Below, one piece after another: positions 14,001-25,358 of a stretch of DNA of 64,000 nucleotides. Position 1 is the stretch's first letter, and the number at the start of each line of letters is the position of its first letter. The DNA comes from Symsagittifera roscoffensis (taxonomy: Eukaryota > Xenacoelomorpha > Acoela > Convolutidae), in the NCBI RefSeq assembly GCF_963678635.1, contig NC_087067.1:2730001-2794000 (forward strand). The letters run 5' to 3'. Under the pieces are notes generated by a model, which searched no databases, was not told the DNA's origin, and was given only the letters and a program-made list of their open reading frames with translations. Made by a program: the position numbers and the translations under genes.

Positions 14001-17000
14001 AATTTTCCGTTACTTCCGTTACGAAGTCGGAACTAAACGAACTATTAATGAACTAAAACACGAAGCTTAACAAAAATAAAAACAGACATCGCAAGCAGAC
14101 ATCCACAACGGGAGAGCAGACTTAGTCAATAGGCGCGTAGGATATTCTCAGATGTCCGGCCATTGTAAAAACCTTCAGCTTATGAAAATGAACAGATCAA
14201 GCAATCGATGTTCCTAACAACACCAGCAAATCCGGAGAAGATTGCAACCGCATAAAATTGTGATTTATGTTCTGTGTTCAAAACAAAGTCAAAACAGTCA
14301 TTGGAATTCAAAGTTCTACCTTCTACCTTGAAAACTAATTGAAGTCAACGAAAATGCACTGATAGTAGGAGCAAAGTCTACAAAGGTTAAAAACTGACCA
14401 ACAAGGAGAAAATGAGTCAATATTCAACTCCGAAAAAAGGCTTATACTTAACTTTGGTAGAATCTAAGCATGCTATGGCTAGTTCGTTACCGAAACAGTC
14501 AAACAATGCAATTCTATTTGGTCGGTCGAGGAATGCCACGATAAATTTTTGCTCCTTCACGCAGTTTTAGAGAATGCACCCAAAAAATCACCTATCAAAA
14601 CACTTACGGATTAAAATGTAATCCGTTTTTCTGGTTCACTTTGAATTTTAAGTGTTTTTTGAAGCTGACAAAATGGAGGAAAAAAACAGGACAAAAAAAT
14701 CGATTTCTAAATGAAAATTATAAAACTAAAAATGATATAAAAAAAATTTGACGACAAAAAAAATTAGGATTCAATTTTTCCGATGAGACAGTGATCCCGA
14801 TTAGCACACACAAAAAAAAACGAAAACCCACCAAAGAGAACAGTGAAACTGTTAGGATCATTCAAGAGTAACAATGGCCATATGACAAAATTAAAACCTC
14901 GGTGAATCTAGCAGTAAAAGGCGCACAGACAATTCGGACAAAGACAATTCAGCCAATTGAAAAGTCAGAAAATTCAGCCTGAGACATTTCAGTTAGTTTT
15001 ACAAAACGCTAGATTCGAAAGAAAAAAATTGGAATTGAAGATATTGCTCGGTTTAAGGTCGCCGGTGGGCGCGCTATACGCGAGTCACCGCTTCGCGGCG
15101 ATAACCGGCTCTAAATTTCGTATGATATGATACACGTCCTCGATTTGGAAAAAAGAGTTAAACATTTAAAAACAATCCAAAATAACTTTTTATTCACTAT
15201 ATTCACTCTAAATTCCAATATAAAATTTTTGAATAATAGATATCGCATGGATTTTGATCATAAAAAAAATAAGCCAAAATACTTGGTTGGAACAAAAGAA
15301 TACATAATGATTGTTGAAAAAGAACTACAAACAAGACTGACCGTATCAGGGCGAAGCCCTGATTTTTCCGACTGCCCCTTAAGGTCTATGGAGCTGTATT
15401 AAAATGAAAAAAAAAGTAAATATAATAAAATGATGTTTTTTTTCAGTTTATATTTTTTTTGTGAAAATTATCACCCACACGCCATATAAACTACAAAGTG
15501 GTAGTTTTTGCTCTTAGTGACAAATCAAGCAGGGCAAATAAACTTGCTTCAACCAACTTGGAACGATTTTTTAAGACGTATTAAATCGCTGCTTACACGT
15601 AAATAGCGCGAAATATATCGCGCGTTAATTGTCCCAAATTGTCCGAAATGGCAATCTTTAAACCCACATAACTTTTCTACAAAAAAATCACAGGTAAAAG
15701 ATTTTTTTAAATTCAAGCTCAAGACAACACTGCGCTTTGAATGATTATAAATCATATGTCAAAAATGGCTAGTTAGGAATTCGAAACTTGTCTCAAAAAT
15801 TACCAAAAAATTGCCATCCGAGCACAAGTTTTCCGTTACTTCCGTTACGAAGTCGGAACTAAACGAACTATTAATGAACTAAAACACGAAGCTTAACAAA
15901 AATAAAAACAGACATCGCAAGCAGACATCCACAACGGGAGAGCAGACTTAGTCAATAGGCGCGTAGGATATTCTCAGATGTCCGGCCATTGTAAAAACCT
16001 TCAGCTTATGAAAATGAACAGATCAAGCAATCGATGTTCCTAACAACACCAGCAAATCCGGAGAAGATTGCAACCGCATAAAATTGTGATTTATGTTCTG
16101 TGTTCAAAACAAAGTCAAAACAGTCATTGGAATTCAAAGTTCTACCTGCTACCTTGAAAACTAATTGAAGTCAACGAAAATGCACTGTTTTTGGTGCATA
16201 TACAAAACAGTCCCATACAAAACAGTCCAAACAAAATAGTCCCAAAAATCATGTAATGGAGGAAAAAACAATCCAAGACAAAACAGTCCAGTTTAAGGTC
16301 GCCGGTGGGCGCGCGATAACCGGCTCTAAACTTCGTTGGCGCGACTGCTGTGGTCACTATTATTGGCTTAATTGTCTCGGACTGAATTGTCTGCATACTT
16401 TTGGCTGAAATTTTTTTGGTCGAATTGTATGGACGCGGAAACCAGGACCTACAGGATGTATCCAAAATAACATCAAGAGAAAACATGGTGTATAGCAGCA
16501 AAAAACATAGAATTGATAAACTTGATACCAAAGAATTACGAGGCCAGACTGTACACTGGTTAGGCTCACAATTTTTTGTCTATATGTTCCTGGATTCCAG
16601 AGACAAGTCTTTAAACATGATAAAGTTTTGTCGGAACAATCAAATGTATGAAAAAAAAACAAACGAAGAACAATCGGCGAGCGTCCTTGTAGCGGAATAC
16701 GCTTACAATTCACAAAATTGACAATTTGGCCTCGAAATGAGAGCCAAGTCAAAAAGAGGTAGACAATCAAAAATTAAAAAACGAATTTCTCAAAGATAAA
16801 ACGAAACACCGCTAACAAGGAAGTGTTGAAACTCCTCGTAAAACAAGAAATTACATCGTAAAAACAAAAAGAGTCAGTTCATTTTCTAAAGAGGTGGAAT
16901 ATCCTACTGCCAAAGACGAGTACTTCTTAATCTAAGTGAGCAACAAAAAACAATTTTTTGTACAAAAGTTTTCAATATCACAGCAGTCGTGAGAATCAAG

Positions 17001-17737
17001 CAAAAGAGTCACCAGGAGGACGTGCAAATATGCCAGCGGTAGACCAAATAAATTTCAAGGGCCATAAAAAAAAGAACCAGCCCAATTTCTAGAACGAGAA
17101 GTCTTCACAAGCGCAAAGGAGACTTAGGAAACCAAAATAACGTCTGCAAAGTAGTCTCTTAATCGTACAGGGTGAAACTAATAGGAAAGCCCTTAAATTA
17201 AAAACCAAATGAAAACCCCGCTGCAAATAAGCAAAGTAGAATATAAGGAAGTATTGTGAGATTAAAAGATTAATTTCAGCAGAAAACATATAAAATCTAA
17301 CAAACGAAACTGGAGAAAATAAAACTCTTAGAGCTACTAAAGGTTATTTTGATTAATTTCTCTATTTAACATAAGGTCAATCTAGTACCAAGTATTTTTT
17401 TGCAAAGACATTTTTCATTGTGTTTTTATCAAACATATGGTATAGTTAAAATCTTTTGTTGAATTTCTAGTTCGCATTTAAGTATCGCAACCTCAGAAAC
17501 CTCTATGATGAACTTTAAATGAGGTTGATTTGACCACTGTAGAAAAAAAACTGATGGTAGTTTTAAGCATCTTTTTATTTCAGATTTCAGGAACCGTTCC
17601 GACGTTGGTGGCACAAATATGTAGCCAGTAAGATCTGGGGAGCCGAGAAAACGTACATTGGTCCCATGCCTTCGACATCTGCCGGAAGCACTAATGGAAC
17701 ATCCGCCGATACAGAAATCAAGAAAAACTAAATGAGT
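8014..17737 (+). CDS. Rhodopsin-like GPCR, last three exons (TM5-TM7 and tail)
   Basis: Exons are 8014-8198, 8715-8950 and 17584-17737; donors AAG|GTAAAC and CAA|GTGAGT, acceptors TTTTCAG, TTTCCAG and ATTTCAG, and the phases join cleanly (1, 0, 2). Exon 1 holds the end of the second extracellular loop and TM5. Exon 2 holds a basic third intracellular loop, TM6 with the class A signature CWAP, the third extracellular loop and TM7 ending SPLLILFISRK, where family A usually has NPxxY. Exon 3 supplies the membrane-proximal FQEPFRRWWHKY helix and a Ser/Thr-rich tail ending at TGA 17735-17737. Exons for TM1-TM4 must lie upstream and are not recognisable in this window. Ligand class unknown; a peptide receptor is possible. 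The last intron is 8.6 kb and stuffed with repeats. Confidence 0.72.
9186..10756. mobile_element. Palindromic intronic element with CATAC/TTTCC hairpin units
   Basis: Imperfect inverted ends of about 48 bp: from CACCCGG near 9188 through GCTAGTCATACATTTCC (about 9217-9233), and the complementary arrangement at about 10670-10756 (TATGATTAGCATTTCCGGTC then CCCGGGT). Inside, the palindromic unit TAGTCATAC-ATTTCCAT with its complement recurs near 9270, 9384-9424, 9848-9937, 10050-10130 and 10660-10728. No coding frame was recognised. The design, CCCG-type ends with internal palindromes, recalls the elements at 378 and 6803. No target duplication was identified, so the exact boundaries are uncertain. 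Confidence 0.45.
10752..10928 (+). mobile_element. MITE copy (a), truncated at its left end
   Basis: Shares ACAAGGACGCTCC, the GATCGTTCCGACAAAGTTTTA block and the terminal GGCCTCGTA with the copies at 10991-11192 and 16535-16739. The left terminal repeat is missing or merged with the palindromic element next to it. Confidence 0.5.
10991..11192 (+). mobile_element. About 200-bp MITE, copy (b)
   Basis: Imperfect inverted ends: CATAACGCGGCCAAACTGTG at the left against the complement of GCATTCTTCGGCCTCGTAATG at the right. The length is about 200 bp with no coding capacity. An inverted copy of the same family lies at 16535-16739 in the same intron. Confidence 0.6.
11474..16338. repeat. Tandem repeat, about 1.82-kb unit, 2.6 copies
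   Basis: Units are about 11474-13300, 13301-15120 and a shortened third, 15121-16338. Each starts TATGATACACGTCCTC and ends in a GC-rich hairpin block (13219-13295, 15046-15120, and a form at 16288-16338 that lacks about 28 bp of the loop). The third copy follows the others to about 16188 and then differs until the hairpin block. Units 2 and 3 hold a 91-codon open frame that is broken in unit 1, so it is not treated as a gene. The array sits wholly inside the last GPCR intron. Confidence 0.85.
16206..16292. repeat. Short tandem ACAAAACAGTCC repeats
   Basis: About five imperfect copies of a 12-bp ACAAAACAGTCC motif occur where the third 1.8-kb unit diverges from the other two. They may mark an insertion or slippage at the rearrangement point. 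Confidence 0.6.
16535..16739 (-). mobile_element. About 200-bp MITE, copy (c), inverted
   Basis: Begins ATTACGAGGCCAGACTGT and ends GGCCTCGAAATG. Its interior is the reverse complement of copies at 10752-10928 and 10991-11192, including the AGCGTCCTTGT block. It lies in the GPCR intron and overlaps no exon. Confidence 0.6.
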
Positions 17738-19176
17738 TATGCATAAAACTTGATCCTGTTCCTTTTATTTATTTGAATCTTGTACCCGAAAAAAAAAATT
17801 CGCTATAATTTTGTTTATTTTCGGATGGGCGTCGTTTTTTAAGTTTGATAGCCCAAAAACATCAAATGAGGTAGACCATGAAAAGAGAAAAAACGAAACT
17901 ATCAAAGATAAACTGAAACACCGCTATCGAGGAAGTGTTGAAACTCCTCGAGAAACAAGAAATTATATAGTAAAAACTAAAAAAATTTTCGGTTAAACTT
18001 CTTAAGCGGCGTAACATCCTAGTGCCAAAATTCGACGACTTCTTAATCTAAGTGAGCAATTGAACAAGTTTTTCTACAAAAGAACAAGTTGTCAATATCA
18101 CAGCAGTCGTGAGAGTCAAGCAAAACAGTCACCAGCTAGGAGTACGAGCAAATGTGCTAGCGGTAGACCAGCTAAATTTCAAGGGCCATAAAAACGGAAC
18201 CAGCCCAATTTCGCCAAAAACCGGAACCAGCGCAAAGGCGTCTTAGGAAACCAAAAGAATGTCTGCAAAGTAGCCTCTTATTCGTAAAGGGTGAAGCTAG
18301 CAGAAGAGATCTAAAAGTGAAAACCCAATGAAAACCCGAAAAACCCAATAAAAAACCGTTGCAGCAAATGGAACAAGATTTAGTCGGGAGCACAATCGTT
18401 GTCGCGTTAGTGGATTTTACAAGTAACTAGAAGGTTATTTGGAAATTCCCGCTGGAAAGAAACAAAACGAAAAATAAAGAAGTAATGTGAGACTAAAAAA
18501 TCATCTTCAGCAGAAAACATATGAAATCTACAAAATGAAAATGGAGAAAATAAAATTCTTACAGCTACTAAAGGTTATATTGATTATTTTTTCATTTTTT
18601 CTATTTAACATTAGGTCAATCTAGTACCAAGTATTTTTTGCAAAGACCTTTTTCATTCTGTTTCAACATGTTTATGGTGTTTTAACATGCCTATGGCTGA
18701 AAATTGTCCGCAAATTAACAAACTCTGAAGTCCAAAAAATGGGATTCTTCAAAGTACAAAAAATCTGACAGCAATTTTCGAGTTTCGAATCAGTGAAAAT
18801 GCGATGCGGTAAAAATTATTGTCTTTGGCTAACTGAAATCTCAAAACAAGAAAACTAAACCAAGGTCATTAGAAAGCTTGAGTAATTTTTTCTAATTTTT
18901 TTTCTTCAAAAACTGGTTTTTGTGGAAATGTAATCTTTTTTTGCTATCCCAGAAAAAAAATACTGCATTTAAACTAACTTCAAATTGTTTTCTCTCTTTC
19001 TTCTCTCTAAAATTCTATCTTTCACGATGACTGAAGTTCTCAGACCATTTTAGATTATTGTCAAAAACAGGTTTGCGTCACGGTTCAAGGACCACCATGA
19101 CAATAATAGCACATGAATGTGTCTATAATTGAGATTGATTTGACCACTGTAGAAAAAAACTGATGGAAGTTTTCAG

Positions 19177-19317
19177 GAACAGTTCCGACGATGGTGGCAG
19201 AAATCTGTAGCCAGTAAGATCTGGGTAGCTGAGAAATGTTACATTGGTCCCATGCGTTCGACATCTGCCGGAAGCACAAATGGAACATCCGGCGATACAG
19301 AAATCAGGAAAAACTAA
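19177..19317 (+). pseudogene. Extra copy of the GPCR last exon (copy 2)
   Basis: Encodes a 46-residue tail starting EQFRRWWQK and ending DTEIRKN then TAA, closely matching the real last exon at 17584-17737. A 23-bp deletion relative to copy 1 removed the original acceptor. The remaining TTTTCAG at 19170-19176 would join exon 2 in the wrong phase and stop within about a dozen codons. A 2-bp difference near the end also changes the terminal frame against copy 1. It could be a dead copy or an alternative terminal exon giving a truncated tail; its own frame is open. Confidence 0.6.
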
Positions 19318-20000
19318 ATGATTCAAACGATTAAACCTTGATCTTGTTCCTTTCATTTAAATGACTTTCCACCTGAGAAAAAAGTTTTGAAAGTTAATTG
19401 GTATCATTTTGTTTGTTTGCAATTTAGCGCCGTTTTCAATCTTGATAACGCCGGGAAAAAGAAACACGCTATTGCTTTCAAAAAATTTATGGGCAATTAA
19501 ATATTTTGAAAAAAATTCCTTTTGAAATCTGTTTGCGAATTAACCAACCCTGAAGTCCAAAAAATGGGATTCTTCAAAAGTACAAAAAATCTGACAGCAG
19601 TTTTTGAGTTTCGAATCAGTGAAAATGCGATGCAGTAAAAGTTAATCTCTTTGTTTAACTGAAATCTCAAAACAAGAAACCTAAGCCAAGGTCATTAGAA
19701 AGCTTGAGTAATTTTTTCTAATTTTTTCTTCCAAAAACTGATTTTTTTGGAAATGTTATCTTTTTTTGCTATCCCAGAAAAACAATACTGCACTTATACT
19801 AAATTCATATTGTTTTCTCTCTTTCTTCTCTCTAAAATTCTACCTTCACGATGACTGAAATTCTCAGACCATTTTAAATTATTGTCAAAAACAGGTTTGC
19901 GTCACGGTTCAAGGACCACCATGACAATAATAGCACATGAATGTGTCTATAATTGAGATTGATTTGACCACTGTAGAAAAAAACTGATGGAAGTTTTCAG

Positions 20001-20141
20001 GAACAGTTCCGACGATGGTGGCAGAAATCTGTAGCCAGTAAGATCTGGGTAGCTGAGAAATGTTACATTGGTCCCATGCGTTCGACATCTGCCGGAAGCA
20101 CAAATGGAACATCCGGCGATACAGAAATCAGGAAAAACTAA
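20001..20141 (+). pseudogene. Extra copy of the GPCR last exon (copy 3)
   Basis: Identical in reading frame to copy 2, which lies 824 bp upstream within a tandem duplication, and has the same lost acceptor. Selection cannot be judged because the two copies are too recent to differ. Confidence 0.6.
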
Positions 20142-20900
20142 ATGATTCAAACGATTAAACCTTGATCTTGTTCCTTTCATTTAAATGACTTTCCACCTGA
20201 GAAAAAAGTTTTGAAAGTTAATTGGTATCATTTTGTTTGTTTGCAATTTAGCGCCGTTTTCAATCTTGATAACGCCGGGAAAAAGAAACACGCTATTGCT
20301 TTCAAAAAACTTATGGGCAATTAAATATTTTGAAAAAAATTCCTTTTGAAATCTGTTTGCGAATTAACCAACCCTGAAGTCCAAAAAATGGGATTCTTCA
20401 AAAGTACAAAAAATCTGACAGCAGTTTTTGAGTTTCGAATCAGTGAAAATGCGATGCAGTAAAAGTTAATCTCTTTGTTTAACTGAAATCTCAAAACAAG
20501 AAACCTAAGCCAAGGTCATTAGAAAGCTTGAGTAATTTTTTCTAATTTTTTCTTCCAAAAACTGATTTTTTTGGAAATGTTATCTTTTTTTGCTATCCCA
20601 GAAAAACAATACTGCACTTATACTAAATTCATATTGTTTTCTCTCTTTCTTCTCTCTAAAATTCTACCTTCACGATGACTGAAATTCTCAGACCATTTTA
20701 AATTATTGATTATTGTCAAAAACAGGTTTGCGTCACGGTTCAAGGACCACCTTGACAATGATAGCACATGAATGTGTCTATAAAATTGAACGAAAAACAG
20801 AAAAATTGAAGCAGCAAAAGCTTCTCGTGTAGATCTGATGTACACTAATTGAACTATGCTCAAAAATTTTGATTTTGTTCCTTTCATTTAAATGACCTGT

Positions 20901-21341
20901 GCACCTGAGAAAATTAAATGAAAATATTTTCGCTATCATTTTGTTTATTTACGCTTGGGTTTTGTTTTTAATTTTGATATGAGATCAAATGAACTATCAA
21001 ATGAGTTATCCAATTTTTTTTTATGGCCAATTATAATTAGAGTAAGAAATTTCTTTTTAAAAAATGTCTGCAAATTAGCAAACTCTGAAGTACCTGGATA
21101 GCTCCTGGGGTGTTAAAAAAGTCTCTAACAGCAGTTTTGAAGTTGAAATGCTGTGAAAATTAGATGGGGGTAGAAACGTAGATTTCCCATTGCTTAAAGA
21201 AATATCAAAAAAAACTAAAGCAAGAACATTAGAAAACGTATATAGCTTCAAATTCCATAAAAAACATTGAGTTTATACTAAAAAAGAAAATTGTTTTTTT
21301 TTTTCTCTTTCTCTTTTTCTTGCTTTTGTCTCTCTCTCTTT
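20901..21341. other. Non-coding stretch ending in pyrimidine-rich simple repeat
   Basis: No exon recognised. Sequence at 21297-21341 is a TC-rich low-complexity tract that runs directly into the assembly gap and probably caused it. Confidence 0.6.
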
Positions 21342-21541
21342 NNNNNNNNNNNNNNNNNNNNNNNNNNNNNNNNNNNNNNNNNNNNNNNNNNNNNNNNNNN
21401 NNNNNNNNNNNNNNNNNNNNNNNNNNNNNNNNNNNNNNNNNNNNNNNNNNNNNNNNNNNNNNNNNNNNNNNNNNNNNNNNNNNNNNNNNNNNNNNNNNNN
21501 NNNNNNNNNNNNNNNNNNNNNNNNNNNNNNNNNNNNNNNNN
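21342..21541. other. Assembly gap of 200 N
   Basis: Exactly 200 N characters, a standard placeholder length, so the real distance is unknown. Open frames crossing it are artefacts. Confidence 0.98.
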
Positions 21542-24156
21542 GCCCGAAAATACAAATAAAATGTTTTAAAATCCAAACTTACCAAACCGTACTTGGATGC
21601 ATCCCTGTGCTTAAAACGGAATGTCCCTCCTCCTTTTGAGGCACCTCAGTTTCACTCCGTTAAAATCAATATACTCCCTTCAGCTTGCATCTTACAAATG
21701 ATTGGAATCAACATCGAAATGTCTACTGCCCGAAAGCACATACAAAAGTTTTTAAAATCTAAAGTTACCTAAGCCGTACTTGGATGCATCCCTGTACTTA
21801 AAGCAGAATGACCCTCCTCCTTTTTAAGCCCCTAAGTTTCACCCAGGTAAAACAAAAATATTCCCTTTGCCTCTTTCCGGCCGCGTTTATGCTCCGCAAG
21901 TTAGTTCTAACGGGGCTACTGATATCATCTTGATTTACATCGGTTTGTCCCCCAAGGTATTCGGCAAAACGAGCACCACCAATTCGAGACTTTTGCTGTC
22001 TAATAACAAAATTAGGTTCAAATGGGATAAAAAAAGGACTGGGACTGAGAAAGTTGCTTGCGCTGTTGTTCTCTAAGTGCTTTCTTCTAGAGCTACGTAG
22101 AAACTGCAACGGAACGTTTACCAGTGGGTGAGTAAAGCATTCAGTGCAGAAAACAGCTCAACTTTGGGCGGGCGAATTTAATTGGAACCGATTCGCGCCA
22201 AGTTTGTTTTATGGTGTCACCTTTCTCTGTCGGGTGGGATTATGCCCATGGGGTTAAACCCAATTTCTCGCAATATTTATAAATTAGAATTTAAATTCGA
22301 ATAAATCCGTACTAGAATGCATCCCTGTACCTGAAGCAGAATGTACCTCCTCCTTTGAAGCTCTCGGCTTCGACCCGGTCAAATAGATAATTTCCCCCCA
22401 CCCCATTCCAGCCGCGTTTATGCCCCGAAATTTAATTCTAACGGGGCAACTGTGGTCATCTCGATTTATAAAGATAGGTCACATTAGGACTTCGGCTAAA
22501 ATTTCTGCATAAAAACGGCAACCAGCTGCGTAAAAACGGCCCCAGTGAGGAAATAATTTTTACACTTTTTATTACCCCAATTACAACAAATTTTTACAAT
22601 CAAATCTTTACAATGAGATCTATTTGATCTGATCCAGTAAAAACCATAATTATAACGGGTATAACTTTTAAAGGATCATATTTGGTTTGACATTTTTTTT
22701 TCGAAATTGTAAAAACATACACAGGTTTTCGAAATTTTACAAGTTTAAAATGATTCATTTTTCGTGGAATTTATATCTTTTAGCAGTGTTTTAAGTCATG
22801 TTTCCCTTTGTAAAAAAAGCATTTTCTTTTTAATTAAGGCAGGTGATCAATTACCAACTGCCTGTGCTCTGCTGGCGTTTAATATAGTAAAGAATTTTAC
22901 AACAAGAAAAAGAATGACCAGAAGCATGATTCGCCAAAGAAAAGTGCTACAGGCAAAAGTTATATTTGTTTCATAGAGTCCACGGACGTACCCGTATAAG
23001 AACTTGTACGGTTCATAGATGGAAAATTCAACGTTTTAAACACTGTATACAGATTATGGAGAGTTGACCACTTGGCTCAAAGAGCGAAATGTCTTGATTT
23101 CGTTCACAACACTGCTAATTAATCCTGGTTTTGAAAATGAGGAGTAAGTTTGAATTCAAGATGGTTGATCTTTTTTATCCACGCAAAATCATCTACCACA
23201 AGTTATTATCAGAATATAAAGATAAAAATATCATATGAAAGCAGCTTTAGTCGTGATTCGAACTACCTTAAAAAGACAAATGCAATTTATTAAAATAAAA
23301 GTTTACCTTAGTCTTAATTGGATGCAAATTTGTACTAAATGCAAAATGTTCCTCCTGCTTTTGAGGCTCCTTGGTTTCGACCAGGTAAAACAGATATTTT
23401 CCCTCCGCCCCATTCCGGCCGCGTCCATGCCCCGCAGTTAGGTTCTAATAGGGCTAATGTGGTCATCTAGATTTTAATTGACATATCACTTGAGGAGTTC
23501 GGCTGAAATATGCACAAGCAATTCGAAAACTTTGAGGTCCAATTAAGATAAACTAGGTTCAAAAGGGGAAAAACCAAGGTTGTTGCTTTCTAAGTGCTTT
23601 CTAGAGCTACCTAGAAACGGCAACGGCGTGTTTACCAGTAATTAAGTAATGTAGTCACTGGAGAAAACAGCTCGACTTTGGGCGGGCGAACTTAAATAGA
23701 ACCAGTGTCATTTTTCTCAATGGGGGGGGGGGGGGAGTTTTTCAAATTCTTGCGTAAACCAACTTTTAAGTTTTTTGAATTTCGTATTTACAATGAAGTG
23801 TTACTATCAAACTTTTGCAAGGGGTAATATTTGATCTGATCTAGTAAAAATTGAAATAAGAGTGGGTATAGTTTTTACAGGACTAAACTTTTTTGGAATT
23901 GTAAAAACATATTTAGTTTTACGAAATTTTACAATTCTAAACTGATTTGGTTTTCATGGAAGTTTTAATTGTAGCCAGGTTTTATTTCAAACTTGACTAT
24001 CTCAAAAAGTTTTTGTCTTTTTAATTAAAAAAGCGGATCAAATATTAGTTTCCTGTGCTCTGCTGGCATATAAAATAATTAAAAATTAATAAAAAGTAAA
24101 GAACGATTGGAGATTGGCCAAAAGCTTGATTTGATCAAATAAAAATTTTATAAGCA
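21542..24156. repeat. Left block of the 1.2-kb repeat family, diverged units
   Basis: Unit starts are marked by GGATGCATCCCTGTAC-like sequence near 21595, 21781, 22314 and 23323. Each is followed by a GC-rich block with CCGGCCGCGTT and a GCCCCG...CGGGGC stem, then GGCAGGTGATCAATTACC and CCACGGACGTACCCGTATA. Units here are shortened or rearranged compared with 43.5-48 kb. A run of 14 G lies at 23722-23735. No convincing gene was found; short frames in both strands are not conserved between units. Confidence 0.7.
23736..24156. repeat. Left flank of Maverick, duplicated at 41951-42370
   Basis: This segment ends ...TTTTATAAGCA at the element's left end. It is repeated almost exactly at 41951-42370, where it runs without interruption into the sequence that flanks the element on the right. 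It therefore defines the pre-insertion locus. Confidence 0.9.
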
Positions 24157-24353
24157 AGTAGTAGATGGGTGAGCTGATCAGGGGGGGGGGGGGGTGGGTG
24201 GAGACCCCCATGTATTAAGATAGGGAATAGAGTATCCGGTCTCCAAGCTATGTATTAAGATTGGGTATAGAATCTACAATGTATTAAGATAGGGAATAGG
24301 TTTCCCAATGTATTAAGATACGAGGTTTCAGATGGTAAGTTTCAGATGGTAAG
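24157..24353 (+). repeat. Maverick left terminal inverted repeat
   Basis: Matches the complement of 41581-41763 almost throughout. It contains at least four copies of ATGTATTAAGAT, mostly followed by an AGGGAATA-like tract, and ends in GATGGTAAGTTTCAG repeats. The G run after TGATCA is 14 long here but only 7 in the right copy. Confidence 0.93.
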
Positions 24354-25358
24354 TTTCAGAAAAATTTTTGAAAATTTTAAAGTTTTACTTGCAAATACAT
24401 TTTTATCTTGAAAAAACAATTTTTAATTAAAAATTGAAAATTTTTTTTTTGGTTGGTAAGTTTCAGGTGGTAAGTTTCGACGAAATTTGAGTTTCGATTT
24501 AGAGTATGGGATCATAAACTAATATATCACGGAATATTTTTTTTCTCGAAAGAATCTTAAATTCTTATTTCATGTTATTTATTTTCCCTCAGGTTATCTG
24601 GGGAAAATTGTCAAGAGGGGATTATCTTTGACAGGTTAGTTATTCCGCTCCACGGGATATCAGGGGAATCTTGACAGCTCCTCACGGTTGATTACTTTTA
24701 TATCCTACTTAATCTTTTTTCCGCAGGTTATCTGGAGAACGGATGACAGGTTCATTACACTTGTTAATTTTATGACTTATTTTATCTTTTTTCACATAAT
24801 TATCTAACTTATTTTTACCTCAACTGGTTTATTTATTCTGTCATATTTCTTGCTACGATTCATTTTAGTTCTCTTTTATCACTTTGTCTTTAATCTTTAA
24901 AAAATTCTTTGAAATTTCCAAATTTTCCAAGAAAATTATTTGAAATTTCCAAATTTTCCAAAAAATTATCATCCAAATTTATCAATTGCTCAGCCACGGT
25001 AAAAGTTTACACTGAGAAAAACATAGTATCATTTTTTTTTTGGTTCTGATATTTTTGTGTAATAATTTTTCCATCTTTCTCAGAGTAAACTTTTAAGAAA
25101 ATTATACAATTTACGAGAAATTGGTTACAATTTTCGTAAATTTATCTACTCTATCGTTAGTTCTTTCAATTGGGGGACTACAACATCCATATTCCATCAT
25201 CATTCTCCGTATTTAATCAAAGGGTTAGTTGCTAAGATGCTTTTCGTAAAAAATTTAAGGAATTTAAAAAGTTAAATTACATAAATAATCAAACAATTCA
25301 CTACATCGTATATTAAAATTACTGCAAAAATTTACACTTACAAATAAAAAATTCACTT
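24354..25358. other. Maverick left subterminal non-coding region
   Basis: No gene. It holds three imperfect copies of a CAGGTTATCTGGGGA-type motif near 24591, 24645 and 24724, and a small AATTTCCAAATTTTCC duplication at about 24910-24965. A subterminal regulatory role is possible, but nothing in the sequence proves it. Confidence 0.5.

Larger units (their letters stand above)
16756..20900. repeat. Segmental duplications around the GPCR last exon
   Basis: A segment starting GAGGTAGAC (16756) recurs from 17866, sharing the AAGTGTTGAAACTCCTCG and CTTCTTAATCTAAGTGAGCAA blocks. The following part is further copied: about 18690-19495, about 19500-20320 (824-bp offset, nearly identical) and a truncated copy at about 20340-20790. 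The duplicated material includes copies of the last GPCR exon. No independent gene is present. The identity of the 824-bp pair indicates a recent event. Confidence 0.8.

Noticed and set aside
13303-15402. Repeated 91-codon frame (MIHVLDLEKRVKHL...) in two units of the 1.8-kb repeat
   Set aside because: The copy in the first unit is broken, no domain is recognisable, and conservation is explained by recent duplication.
21229-21585. ORFs spanning the run of N
   Set aside because: Artefacts of the assembly gap.
23235-23265. GATTCGAACTACC resembling a tRNA T-arm
   Set aside because: It is part of the 1.2-kb repeat and lacks an A box or acceptor stem.
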